DNA from: Bacteroidota bacterium
GTDB lineage: Bacteria > Bacteroidota > Bacteroidia > AKYH767-A > 2013-40CM-41-45
Assembly: GCA_016720935.1 (NCBI GenBank)
Contig: JADKJP010000006.1
Span: 1,240,001-1,304,000 of the forward strand
Direction of reading: 5' to 3'
DNA length: 64,000 nucleotides
Shown here one piece after another: positions 27,229-36,417 of this stretch. The translations under genes were made by a program, and so were the position numbers. The number at the start of each line of letters is the position of its first letter. The first letter of the stretch is position 1. The notes under the pieces are model-generated. The model was not told the DNA's origin and did no database searches. It saw only the letters and a program-made list of their open reading frames with translations.

Positions 27229-30200
27229 TTAAGGGCTAAGAGTGAAAATTAATAAACTCGAACGATTTTCCAACATTGAATAATCGGTGGATTCAACAAT
27301 ACGATCACCATTTAAATCGCAAGCAAAATAACCAAACTGCATTTGTCCCAAATCCGCATCCATCTTTATGTCATCAGCGGAATTGATAAAATTATCCTGG
27401 TTTACATCTCCGGTTTTTAATGCAAATACTCCCGGCTCCATTTGTACCATATTACTTCCAAATGATTTTGAATTGGCATTCGTAAAATCATACAGTGTAT
27501 CAGGTGTATTAAAGGCAAAAAGGGTACTACTCCAGGTTTCAAGGCTATTTCTATGTCTCAGAACGATATAATAAGCTTGTAACAGGGCAGGTTGAGGAAA
27601 ATATGCCGGCGCAAGACCATTCACTGAAAGCAATGCCTTACTGGAATACAAAATTGTATGCGGAATCGCTGAAGAAGCAAGACAAACTGTAAGAGTATCA
27701 GAGATGGTGTCATTTGGATTTATGCTCGCTACCATATGTCTGTTGCTTGTGTAAAATCCTTCAAGGAAGGCCTTGATATTTAATGCATAAGCAAATGGCT
27801 CTGTTGCGAACACATATTGAGCACAGGATTGTGTATTTCCGGATGCATTGTAGGGTTCAACTCTCCAGTAATAAGTATATCCTAATTTGAGAGTGCCACT
27901 GAAAACACTTGTATCAGTTACATTTGCCAGAAAATGAACCGCCGGATTCAGGGTATCAAGATATACAATGTAGCCATTTGCATTTGGTGAAGGGTTCCAC
28001 CTGATTTGAATACCTGAAGAAGGTACATTGATGGTCGCATTTGCCGGTAACTGAAGAGTCGGACATACTGGTCTTGGCGATGTAATACAAATCGTAAAAT
28101 TACCACTACCACCTCCGGCAGCCGCATGATAAACACGAATGAAATACGTCTGACCAAGTGTGAGTCCATTCGCAGAAATGGTTTCAAGTTGGCCTGTACT
28201 TGTATTGTTCAGACAGGACATCGCTGTTAAACTTCCACAACTTCCACTGAATAATTGAACGACTGCATTAAATCCCGCCCCACTTTGAACATTAATATTC
28301 AAATTCCTGTTTGTTGCGACAAATTTATACCAGACATCATCATCCGGATTTGTTCCAACAGCAAAACAAGAAGGAATCGAAGCAGATGCAGTTGCTCCAA
28401 CAGTTTGAGTTCCTATAACAGCAGTGCAATTTTCTTTTACAGCAAGGGAAATTGCATTTGCACATTCATCATTTGATGGAGGGAGGGGTGTCGCACTCAC
28501 ACAAATTGAAAACTGTCCGGATGAACTACCTGATCCCGCTCCTTTGTGATAAACCCTGATGTAATAATCCTGAGAAGGAATCAGTGAAGTGGTTGATATG
28601 GATTCAAAGGCTCCAGTGCCGGTTGCATCGGTACAGCTTATAAGAATGAAAGTTGCAGAATAAAGTTGTATAACTGGATCGAAACCTCCTGATCCGGCAA
28701 CTTTGATTGTTGTATTTGAATTGGTCGCTGTGAAACTGAACCAAACATCATCATCTGCTAAACTGCCTGCACAAGCAGCTTGTCCACTCGGAGTAGCATT
28801 CAGGGTTGTATAATAAGTTCCGCATAAATCAATACAAGGACTTGCATTTGAAGGAAGAGGGATCGCTGATTGCTGATCATCATTTATTGGAGGGTCAAGA
28901 GTAATTGACTGAGGTGAGTTGTTTCCCGCACTGAGTAATATACTAGAATTACAAAAAGGTATGAAATTTAAAATGTCATATGGAATAAAATCAAAAGAGG
29001 AACTGTTTGCTGTCTGTTGACAAAACAATTCTCCCGGTTGTAATACTGGGCTGAGATACATGGCATTTACACCGCAAGAATAGGTGTATAGGTGTGTCGA
29101 TGTTCCATTGAATCCTTCCATGGTTCCATAAACAAACTCAATCTGATTGCTGCCTTCATATAGTTTTAATTGAAAATTCAGGTTAGGCCCGGCATTTTGA
29201 TACGATTCCATCCCAATCCATTCAACAGTGAGTATTCTACTTCCTGCAATGCCACTGGTTTGATACCGTATACAGCTGGTGAGTCCGGCAAGTGTGTTAG
29301 GATTTCCCTGACAAACAAGATCTTCATAAAAAGGAGCAATAATTAGCGGAGAGAGGGTAGAACCTGTAGCGCTCAGGTTTGCATTAATATAATTGTATGG
29401 TGTGTTACTTCCGCCTCCTGTAGCTGTTGTGGATGTATTTAATGTGATAAATCCATTGGTTGAAACAAGAAAGTTCGAAAAAGTTGCACCTTCATAACCG
29501 AAACCGAAACCAATTGGAATTGAAGTACTGAGATTATCATCGGTATTCGTACCATTTTTCCATGAACTTACGGAAGTACCACTTCCACTAATAGATGTAT
29601 AAGTGATTCCATTTGTTAAGATAGGAACAAAATCAAGTAAAGTACCAGTTTGAAACTGATTGACAGGACAACCTGCTGCAGGACCGACAACATTTCGTGG
29701 TTCAATGCGATAGTAATAAGTAGAATTCCAGGAAAGGATTCCGGGAGCGTAAGTTGTCCCGCCCTGATTGGAAGAAACCAGTGGAAGTGAAACCGGATTA
29801 GTTCCAAAGTAGACATCGTATCCGCTTGGACTTCCTCCTCCATTTGTCCAACTGACGGCGTTAAAATCAGGTGAGAGGCCCGTTGCTCCATTTGCCGGAT
29901 ACAGACTGCTTGCACAGTTTGGTACTGAAGTTGGAACCGGAGGAGTAAATTTGTAGTTACGCGCAGTTGCAACGGCAACTGTATTGTTGTTAATTTCTGT
30001 TAGACTCTTGGTACTACTAGACGCATTAATACAAAAGAAATCAGTTGGACTGGTAGCCATTCCAATTGTATAGCCTCCGGTGAGTGAATTTGCAACGAAA
30101 CCTGAACCATAAACAAATTGAACCATTTTGGTATTCTCAAACAACCAAACCTGGAATTTTACATTGGCGCTTCCGGATATATTTTTTGGAACCGTGAGAT

Positions 30201-30639
30201 TCCATTCAACAGTAAGTTTGCGGTTTGGAGAAGTACCTGTTGTCTTGAAATGTACGATACCATTTACACCGGTACTAAGATCGTCCCAATACGGACAGAT
30301 TTTAGGGAAATCAGTTGCACCAGTGAGCAAGTTTGATCCTGAATTTGAAACAGCGGCACTTCCAAGACGCATTAACCCATTACTGTTGACAGAAAACTGC
30401 GTGTATGAAACTCCTGCAAATGGAAACGAAAATCCGATGTTCTGAACAGAAGACGCTATATCATCGTTTGAGGAAAAAATCAATAATGATGTTCCGCTGG
30501 TCATGTCATCAAGGGCAGGTGCACCGGATGTACTTAGGGTGTAATCATTAATTTGAGCGTAGGAAGTAGTGGTCCCTATTACCAGGGCGAGGAAACAAAC
30601 AACTGGCATTACCAATCTCAGGTAGTATTTTTTCATCAC
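27229..30639 (-). CDS. Modular secreted protein ending in a dockerin-like domain, 1,136 aa
   Basis: A signal peptide (MMKKYYLRLVMPVVCFLALV ... SYAQ) precedes a beta-sandwich module, a fibronectin-III-like domain (NGGGSPSGYDVYFGTN), a second beta-sandwich (VEWIGMESYQNAGPNLNFQ, YGTMEGFNG), two DDDVWFSF/DDDVWYKF modules, another fibronectin-III-like domain, and a C-terminal region of ~220 residues. These modules match those of the adjacent 1,983-residue protein. It differs at the end: there is no YPNP sorting domain; instead GDVNQDNFINSADD and DLNGDRIVESTDY form two EF-hand-like loops in the manner of a type I dockerin. Secretion route is therefore unclear. It may be surface-bound through calcium-dependent protein contact, or use an atypical sorting signal. 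Confidence 0.85.
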   Translation of the reverse strand: MMKKYYLRLVMPVVCFLALVIGTTTSYAQINDYTLSTSGAPALDDMTSGTSLLIFSSNDDIASSVQNIGFSFPFAGVSYTQFSVNSNGLMRLGSAAVSNSGSNLLTGATDFPKICPYWDDLSTGVNGIVHFKTTGTSPNRKLTVEWNLTVPKNISGSANVKFQVWLFENTKMVQFVYGSGFVANSLTGGYTIGMATSPTDFFCINASSSTKSLTEINNNTVAVATARNYKFTPPVPTSVPNCASSLYPANGATGLSPDFNAVSWTNGGGSPSGYDVYFGTNPVSLPLVSSNQGGTTYAPGILSWNSTYYYRIEPRNVVGPAAGCPVNQFQTGTLLDFVPILTNGITYTSISGSGTSVSSWKNGTNTDDNLSTSIPIGFGFGYEGATFSNFLVSTNGFITLNTSTTATGGGSNTPYNYINANLSATGSTLSPLIIAPFYEDLVCQGNPNTLAGLTSCIRYQTSGIAGSRILTVEWIGMESYQNAGPNLNFQLKLYEGSNQIEFVYGTMEGFNGTSTHLYTYSCGVNAMYLSPVLQPGELFCQQTANSSSFDFIPYDILNFIPFCNSSILLSAGNNSPQSITLDPPINDDQQSAIPLPSNASPCIDLCGTYYTTLNATPSGQAACAGSLADDDVWFSFTATNSNTTIKVAGSGGFDPVIQLYSATFILISCTDATGTGAFESISTTSLIPSQDYYIRVYHKGAGSGSSSGQFSICVSATPLPPSNDECANAISLAVKENCTAVIGTQTVGATASASIPSCFAVGTNPDDDVWYKFVATNRNLNINVQSGAGFNAVVQLFSGSCGSLTAMSCLNNTSTGQLETISANGLTLGQTYFIRVYHAAAGGGSGNFTICITSPRPVCPTLQLPANATINVPSSGIQIRWNPSPNANGYIVYLDTLNPAVHFLANVTDTSVFSGTLKLGYTYYWRVEPYNASGNTQSCAQYVFATEPFAYALNIKAFLEGFYTSNRHMVASINPNDTISDTLTVCLASSAIPHTILYSSKALLSVNGLAPAYFPQPALLQAYYIVLRHRNSLETWSSTLFAFNTPDTLYDFTNANSKSFGSNMVQMEPGVFALKTGDVNQDNFINSADDIKMDADLGQMQFGYFACDLNGDRIVESTDYSMLENRSSLLIFTLSP

Positions 30640-30935
30640 AGGACTTAATTTATTTAAGGAATACTGACCATCATCAAATTCACTTCCGGAAAATTGAGTT
30701 CATTGAAAAAAATGTAAGAGGCCGGAACTTAACTTTAATGAAGAAGAATTCAGGGAAGAGAGAAGCCCCTTACCTTCTCATTAACAAATGTAAGCATTTC
30801 CTCATCAAGGATCAAGGTAAATTTAAGTGAATATAATTTTAAAGGAAAAAGTAAGGAAGTTCATTTTAAAATCATGTTAGCCCTGATTCAGATATTGTTC
30901 AAAATAGTTCTTCCAATTTAGTAAGGGAATCCTTG

Positions 30936-30943
30936 TACATTTG
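30936..30943 (+). promoter_or_regulatory. -7 promoter element TACATTTG upstream of bshC
   Basis: A perfect TAnnTTTG match in the 394-base gap between the divergent adhesin and bshC genes. The -33 element is weak. It implies a leader of ~85 bases and places the first in-frame alternative start (TTG 30941) inside the promoter, which argues for the ATG at 31034. The rest of the gap shows nothing clear. Confidence 0.5.
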
Positions 30944-31033
30944 CATTCAATAAATAGAGCAAAAAATGGTTTTTATGATGCTTTTTTCATTTTAAAACCA
31001 TTTAAAGGTTTAATCCTATTACTCCTCCCGACA

Positions 31034-32632
31034 ATGTCCGTTTTTCAAAAAAAATCAATAAAATTCGACCTTACAAAATCCTTTGATTCTTTACCGGTAG
31101 ACTATGTTGACGGGAAACCGGATCTGGCTCCTTTTTATAATGTTTTTCCTTCCATTGAAAATTGCCTTGGAATTGCAAAATCCCGTTCGACTCAAGAAAT
31201 TGATAGAAAGTTGCTTGTTGAAGTAATTTCGGAACAATATAAAATTGCAGGAATAGATCTTTCAGGCTTAACTCAACAGAATCTTCTTTCAATTCTGGAT
31301 CCTAAAACCTTTACCGTTACCACAGGACATCAGTTGAATTTATTTACCGGTCCACTTTATTTTATTTATAAAATTCTAAGTACAATTAGTCTGGCTGAAA
31401 AACTCTCAAAAAACGGTGTAGGCGTTGTTCCTGTCTATTGGATGGCATCCGAGGATCATGACATGGAAGAGATTCGTTCTGCTACAATTTTCAGTCAAAA
31501 AATAGAATGGGAGACAGATTGGACAGGTGCTTCCGGGAAAGCAAAATGCACCGGAATTGCCTTAGCTTTGGATCAACTGAAGCAAAAGATGGGCACGTTA
31601 CCCGGAGCAGATGAACTATTCAAGCTCATGTCAGATGCATACACAGGCGCCGCTAACCTTGGTGTGGCAATGCGAAAACTAGTGCATTCCTTATTTCATA
31701 AATACGGGTTAATCATCCTGGACGCCGATGACGCTCGTTTGAAGTCGAAATTCTTACCTGTAATCGTGGATGATCTTAAAACACATTCAGCGGAAGCACA
31801 TGTTTCAAAAGTCATTGCGGACCTTGGTAAAAATTACAATATTCAGGTTCATCCACGGAACATTAACCTATTTTATCTCACTTCCGATAAGAGAGAAAGA
31901 ATTGTTCTGAACGCCGACAGATATGAAGTCCTTGATTCAAATAAATCCTGGTCAAAAGATGAAATAATTGCCGAAGTGAGGAACCATCCTGAGAGGTTTA
32001 GCCCGAATGTTGTGATCAGACCTTTGTATCAGGAAAGCATTCTGCCCAATATTGCAGTTATTGGAGGCCCTTCTGAAATAGCCTATTGGTTGGAGTACAA
32101 ATCCACGTTTGATTTTTTTGGCATTCCATTTCCAGCCTTAATTCTCAGAGCCAGTCTTTTACTGATTGATTCTCCCTCGCATGAAAGAATGAAAAAATTC
32201 AACATTCTTCCGGAACAAATTTTCGATTCATCAGACGCCTGGTTAAAAAATTATTTTAAAAATACTTCAGAGCTTTCATTCTCAATTTCTGATTCACAAA
32301 ACACACTAGAAGTGGAATTCAACCGGCTTGCCGAAGAAGTTTCCCGGATCGATGCAAGTTTAAAAAGTAATGTTGAAGCAGAATTACAAAGAATGAAGAA
32401 TGCATTGAAGACGATAGAAGAGAAGGTTATCCGTGCAAAAAAGAAGAAAAGTGAAAATGAAGTAAATCAAATTGTGAAACTCAAAGAAAAATTATTTCCT
32501 AACAATTCACTTCAGGAGAGAATTGAAAATTTCATACCTTTTTATTTACGGTACGGTACATCGTTTTTTGATGAATTACTTTTGAACATCGATCCATTTG
32601 ATCAACGTTTTATTATTCTGACTGAAAAGTAA
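31034..32632 (+). CDS. bshC: Bacillithiol biosynthesis cysteine-adding enzyme BshC
   Basis: The 532-residue protein has the BshC landmarks: TVTTGHQLNLFTGPLYFIYK near residue 95, VPVYWMASEDHDMEEI near 130, IILDADDARLKSKF near 230, and a C-terminal coiled coil (residues ~430-490) before the final IENFIPFYLRYG segment. BshC is thought to add cysteine to glucosaminyl-malate in the last step of bacillithiol synthesis, giving the low-molecular-weight thiol used in place of glutathione. It is cytoplasmic. bshA and bshB are not in this window, as is normal for Bacteroidota. The start is chosen because upstream alternatives lie within the promoter. Confidence 0.93.
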   Translation: MSVFQKKSIKFDLTKSFDSLPVDYVDGKPDLAPFYNVFPSIENCLGIAKSRSTQEIDRKLLVEVISEQYKIAGIDLSGLTQQNLLSILDPKTFTVTTGHQLNLFTGPLYFIYKILSTISLAEKLSKNGVGVVPVYWMASEDHDMEEIRSATIFSQKIEWETDWTGASGKAKCTGIALALDQLKQKMGTLPGADELFKLMSDAYTGAANLGVAMRKLVHSLFHKYGLIILDADDARLKSKFLPVIVDDLKTHSAEAHVSKVIADLGKNYNIQVHPRNINLFYLTSDKRERIVLNADRYEVLDSNKSWSKDEIIAEVRNHPERFSPNVVIRPLYQESILPNIAVIGGPSEIAYWLEYKSTFDFFGIPFPALILRASLLLIDSPSHERMKKFNILPEQIFDSSDAWLKNYFKNTSELSFSISDSQNTLEVEFNRLAEEVSRIDASLKSNVEAELQRMKNALKTIEEKVIRAKKKKSENEVNQIVKLKEKLFPNNSLQERIENFIPFYLRYGTSFFDELLLNIDPFDQRFIILTEK

Positions 32633-32655
32633 AGATTCTGTTTTAACAGATAAGA

Positions 32656-32997
32656 TCAGTACATGATCTCAAGAACATTGATAAACAACAAAAGCAAACC
32701 TACCTGAATCCCGAGACGAATATGTCTCACGGTTTTATACCAACGTGTGTGACGAATCATTTTTTCAGTAACAGCAAAACTCAAACCTGTAAGACTGAAG
32801 AGAAGTACTACCCATTGCGTAGGAATTCCAGTCATGGTCCGTGGAACCCATGAGTAAAACATGTAAATCCTTTCAGGATAACTGTCATTTGCAATGTAAC
32901 AAACAGCCCAGATGAACCAATAGAGCAGCACCGGGATCTGAAAAATCAGACCAACATAAGCAAAGTCAAATGACCGTCGCAGACTAATTGTATTCAT
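32656..32997 (-). CDS. Small membrane protein of unknown function, 113 aa
   Basis: Three hydrophobic helices are visible: FAYVGLIFQIPVLLYWFIWA, TQWVVLLFSLTGLSFAV and LGIQVGLLLLFINVLEIMY, joined by short charged loops, with a basic segment (RHTRWYKTVRHIR) before the last helix. I recognise no family. It lies tail-to-tail with bshC, 23 bases apart, and is not in an obvious operon. Confidence 0.65.
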   Translation of the reverse strand: MNTISLRRSFDFAYVGLIFQIPVLLYWFIWAVCYIANDSYPERIYMFYSWVPRTMTGIPTQWVVLLFSLTGLSFAVTEKMIRHTRWYKTVRHIRLGIQVGLLLLFINVLEIMY

Positions 32998-33085
32998 TAT
33001 TGTGGACTAAAATGCAGGCTGTGAGTAAGAGGGGACTCGCAATAGTCCGCCTTTAAAACAAACATAATCAATTCTGTGCAATCAT

Positions 33086-33118
33086 GCAAAAAAAAAGCAG
33101 CCCATTGAGCTGCTTTTT
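33086..33118. terminator. Bidirectional terminator hairpin
   Basis: GCAGC-CCATTGA-GCTGC is flanked by A9 and T5. Read on the minus strand it follows the secreted phosphoesterase gene by about 20 bases. Confidence 0.8.
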
Positions 33119-33139
33119 CGATTTCAGTGCCAGATACGT

Positions 33140-34282
33140 TTATTCAATGACCACTTTTCCAGCGGAAAGAACCCGATTTTTCTGAAATATTCTCCAATAG
33201 TATATTCCTGCTGTTAGACCTTCTTTATGGAAAGTAAGGGAAGTGTTCGAATTGAAGTCTGGGACAAGGATTTTCCTGACAGTGTTGCCAATAACATCAT
33301 AAATGTGAAATTCCAAACCTGAACCTTGAATTTCTCCATCGGATGAAATAAGGAGATTCGATTCTGACCTGACAGGATTTGGATAAACGATCGCACGAAT
33401 TCCATTTCCGGAAGGATTCTGAATTCCTGTTGTTCTCCAGATTTCAAGTATTGGTGCAGCTGTAGCACTTGCTCCCGCATAAGGCAATCCATACATCTCT
33501 TCCAGAGTGCGCAAATGATCATAATGGTGATACCCATTCGCAAAATATGTTCCGGCCTGCACCATAGGGCCTACAAAAATTGTTGGAATACGATTTTGAT
33601 ACAAATTGTTGTCTTCGTCAAAAGTAAGAATGAATAAACTGTTGTGAGTCATCGCCCAATTCACATAAGCTTCAAGATGAGTTCTCACCCATTCATCACC
33701 TACAACAATCCTGGCAGGATCACTGCCATTGTGCATATCATTGTCCTGATTAGGAACTACAAAACTCAGATCAGGCAATTGATTAAAGTCTGTAGGAAAC
33801 ATTGTTAAAGGCATATTACAACTTGCCGGGATTTGATTCGTTCCTGTACCTTGCCAATTCACCCAGGGATTGTGTTTACGTGCATATCCACCTGAACTGG
33901 CAACATTTGAACCGACTCCCGGAAGGTCTTCAGAATATCCCCCGAAAGTAAATCCGGCATTGAGAAGTGAAGCTCCAAGGTTTGGAACTGACCAGGGAGT
34001 GCCTGTAGGAACATTGTCAGTTGTCACCCCTTGATTATCGCCAGAAAACAACATAATGTAATTGGGTTGACTTGGATGTGTTAATGCATAAAATTCAACC
34101 ATATTAGCACCTATACCAGCAAGGTAATTGATGTATGGAGCAGAGGCGGAACCAATTATTTGAGGGAAACCATGATTTTCGAGAACACAAATCACTACTT
34201 TATCAGGCTTTGGAATAAAGGCATTGACTTTAGTTCCCAAAAACATAACCAGGATGGGAAGTACTATCCTGATTTTATACAT
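33140..34282 (-). CDS. Secreted phosphoesterase (PF04185-like) with T9SS sorting domain
   Basis: The start is set at MYKIRIVLPILVMFLGTKVN, a good signal peptide; the longer frame adds 19 residues with no role. The catalytic domain has DKVVICVLENHGF (the Glu-Asn-His motif that begins PF04185 acid phosphatases and phospholipase C), THPSQPNYIMLFSGDNQGV, VVPNQDNDMHNGS and FILTFDEDN, all metal or phosphate ligands in the family. A sorting domain ends the protein (IVYPNPVRSESNLLIS ... GIYYWRIFQKNRVLSAGKVV). It probably frees phosphate from organic esters at or outside the cell surface. Substrate unknown. No PHO-type site was found. Confidence 0.88.
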   Translation of the reverse strand: MYKIRIVLPILVMFLGTKVNAFIPKPDKVVICVLENHGFPQIIGSASAPYINYLAGIGANMVEFYALTHPSQPNYIMLFSGDNQGVTTDNVPTGTPWSVPNLGASLLNAGFTFGGYSEDLPGVGSNVASSGGYARKHNPWVNWQGTGTNQIPASCNMPLTMFPTDFNQLPDLSFVVPNQDNDMHNGSDPARIVVGDEWVRTHLEAYVNWAMTHNSLFILTFDEDNNLYQNRIPTIFVGPMVQAGTYFANGYHHYDHLRTLEEMYGLPYAGASATAAPILEIWRTTGIQNPSGNGIRAIVYPNPVRSESNLLISSDGEIQGSGLEFHIYDVIGNTVRKILVPDFNSNTSLTFHKEGLTAGIYYWRIFQKNRVLSAGKVVIE

Positions 34283-34339
34283 CTGAAATATGATTCGGAT
34301 TTTCAAGGTATAATTTACCATACAATTTAATTTGCTCAT

Positions 34340-34852
34340 GGGAGTTGGTAGGTTTGTGATCTAAAGGATCCTAAAATAAGTTCATCATCCTGTAGAAAAT
34401 CTGATTTTGTTATTCTATGTACGGGCTTCTTGAACATTGTTTATTAATTATACAGGATAATGATCCTTTTTGTTTTAATCATACAGAACCGGAAGAGGCC
34501 AGAATTTTCATTTTTCGAGTGAGATCTTACAATTCTTTTCAAATTGGAAAAACGATTTTCGGAGGGTCATTTTTTATCACCGCAATTTATAAAAATAATG
34601 AAATACCTTCTGGAGAATTCCGATGATATACATCATCATAGTCAATTGAGTCCCCGAATATTATGTTAAATGAGTCATTTGATTTTTAGGATAAAATTCA
34701 AATTCATGATTAAAAACAAACGATTGCTTACTGTTCATTATCTTGCTTAAATGACGCAAATCAGGATTTGGTTTTGGAATTGAATTTCATTTTCATCCAA
34801 TTCATATTTTTCAATCTTCAGAGAAGAAGAAATAAATCTGTTAATTTTGCGC
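34340..34852. other. Intergenic stretch with guaA -7 element at its end
   Basis: I see no convincing gene. TAATTTTG at 34842-34849 is a perfect TAnnTTTG match only three bases from the guaA ATG, so transcription from it would give a leaderless message; no TTG -33 element is at the right distance. The remaining bases are AT-rich without clear structure. A 69-residue frame at 34417-34626 is judged spurious. Confidence 0.4.
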
Positions 34853-36382
34853 ATGCACGAGACCATTCTGATTATTGATTTTGGTTCCCAATATACCCAG
34901 CTGATTGCGCGCCGAATCCGGGAACTGAATGTATACTGCGAAATTCATCCGTTTCATCATATACCTCTGATCGATAAAAATACCAAAGGGGTGATATTAT
35001 CGGGTAGTCCGTCCTCGGTGCGGGATTCAAATGCTCCTCAAATTGATTTAGAATCAATTCGGAAGAAGATACCTGTCCTTGGTGTTTGTTATGGAGCCCA
35101 ATTGATGGCCGCACAGAATGGAGGCGAAGTAATGCCGTCTAAAATCAGGGAATACGGCAGGGCAACATTAAAGAGCATTAATTCCGCTGACCGTCTTTTC
35201 AAGGATATTCCGATGGCTTCCACGGTATGGATGTCGCATGCTGATACCATTGCAAGAATTCCTGATAATTTTGAAATTCTCGCCAGCACATCGGATGTCA
35301 AAGTCGCAGCTTACAAGATTAAAGGCGAAGCGACTTTTGGAATCCAATTTCATCCTGAAGTGACACATTCAACAGATGGAAAAGCATTGCTTCGAAATTT
35401 CCTGATTGATATTTGCGGATGTACCAGGGATTGGACTCCCGCATCCTTTGTTGATGATTCTATAAAGAAACTGAAGGAGACCATCGGAAACGATCAGGTT
35501 GTCCTTGGACTGTCAGGAGGTGTCGATTCGAGTGTTGCTGCGATATTATTGCACAAGGCTATCGGCGCTAACCTGCATTGTATTTTTGTCGACAATGGGT
35601 TGTTACGTAAGAATGAATACGATTCGGTTTTGAATTCTTACCGTCACATGGGCCTGAACATTTCAGGCGTTGACGCGAAACAACAATTCTATTCTGCTTT
35701 GAAAGGAATTTCTGATCCTGAACAAAAAAGAAAAGCAATCGGAAGGGTTTTCATCGAAGTGTTCGATGCGGAAGCGCACCGTATTAAGGATGTAAAATGG
35801 CTGGGTCAGGGAACGATATATCCTGACGTCATTGAATCCGTGAGTGTGAAAGGACCATCTGCCACGATCAAATCCCATCATAATGTTGGCGGACTTCCGG
35901 AAAAAATGAACCTCAAGGTTATTGAACCGCTGAAAGCGTTGTTTAAGGATGAGGTTCGCAGAGTCGGGAAAGAGTTGGGAATTGATGATGTTATCCTCAA
36001 CCGTCATCCGTTCCCGGGACCCGGACTTGCAATTCGTATCCTTGGTGAAATTACACCGGAAAAAATCGCGATTGTGCAGGAAGCTGATGCATTGTTTATC
36101 GAAGGATTAAAATCACACAATCTGTACAATGAAGTCTGGCAGGCAGGCGTGATTCTATTGCCCGTTCAATCCGTAGGTGTAATGGGGGATGAAAGGACGT
36201 ATGAAAATGCAATTGTATTGAGAGCAGTAACATCTGTTGACGGTATGACAGCCGACTGGTGCCATTTACCACATACATTTTTAGCACAAATGTCAAATGA
36301 GATAATCAACAAGGTGAAAGGAATCAATCGGGTGGTTTATGATATCAGCTCAAAACCTCCGGCTACCATCGAATGGGAATAG
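34853..36382 (+). CDS. guaA: GMP synthase (glutamine-hydrolysing)
   Basis: The N-terminal class I glutaminase has ILIIDFGSQYTQLIARRIRE, the nucleophile motif GVCYGAQLMA (Cys near 80) and FGIQFHPEVTHS (His near 170). The ATP-pyrophosphatase domain has the P-loop VLGLSGGVDSSVAA near 220 and QGTIYPDVIES. The dimerisation domain has RHPFPGPGLAIRI and the C-terminus is PPATIEWE, the family hallmark. The enzyme amidates XMP to GMP in the cytoplasm. ATG 34853 is preferred to TTG 34847, which lies inside the predicted -7 box. A LysM protein gene follows after 35 bases and may be co-transcribed. Confidence 0.97.
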   Translation: MHETILIIDFGSQYTQLIARRIRELNVYCEIHPFHHIPLIDKNTKGVILSGSPSSVRDSNAPQIDLESIRKKIPVLGVCYGAQLMAAQNGGEVMPSKIREYGRATLKSINSADRLFKDIPMASTVWMSHADTIARIPDNFEILASTSDVKVAAYKIKGEATFGIQFHPEVTHSTDGKALLRNFLIDICGCTRDWTPASFVDDSIKKLKETIGNDQVVLGLSGGVDSSVAAILLHKAIGANLHCIFVDNGLLRKNEYDSVLNSYRHMGLNISGVDAKQQFYSALKGISDPEQKRKAIGRVFIEVFDAEAHRIKDVKWLGQGTIYPDVIESVSVKGPSATIKSHHNVGGLPEKMNLKVIEPLKALFKDEVRRVGKELGIDDVILNRHPFPGPGLAIRILGEITPEKIAIVQEADALFIEGLKSHNLYNEVWQAGVILLPVQSVGVMGDERTYENAIVLRAVTSVDGMTADWCHLPHTFLAQMSNEIINKVKGINRVVYDISSKPPATIEWE

Positions 36383-36417
36383 TTTTTTTATAGAATTCAG
36401 AACAGATTAAGGTTTAT

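Noticed and set aside
12031..30639. Genomic island brought in by transfer
   Set aside because: No integrase, tRNA, attachment repeats or transposase flank it, and promoters and composition look like the rest of the window.
34417..34626. 69-residue ORF before guaA
   Set aside because: No promoter, no recognisable composition and no neighbour on the same unit; probably chance.
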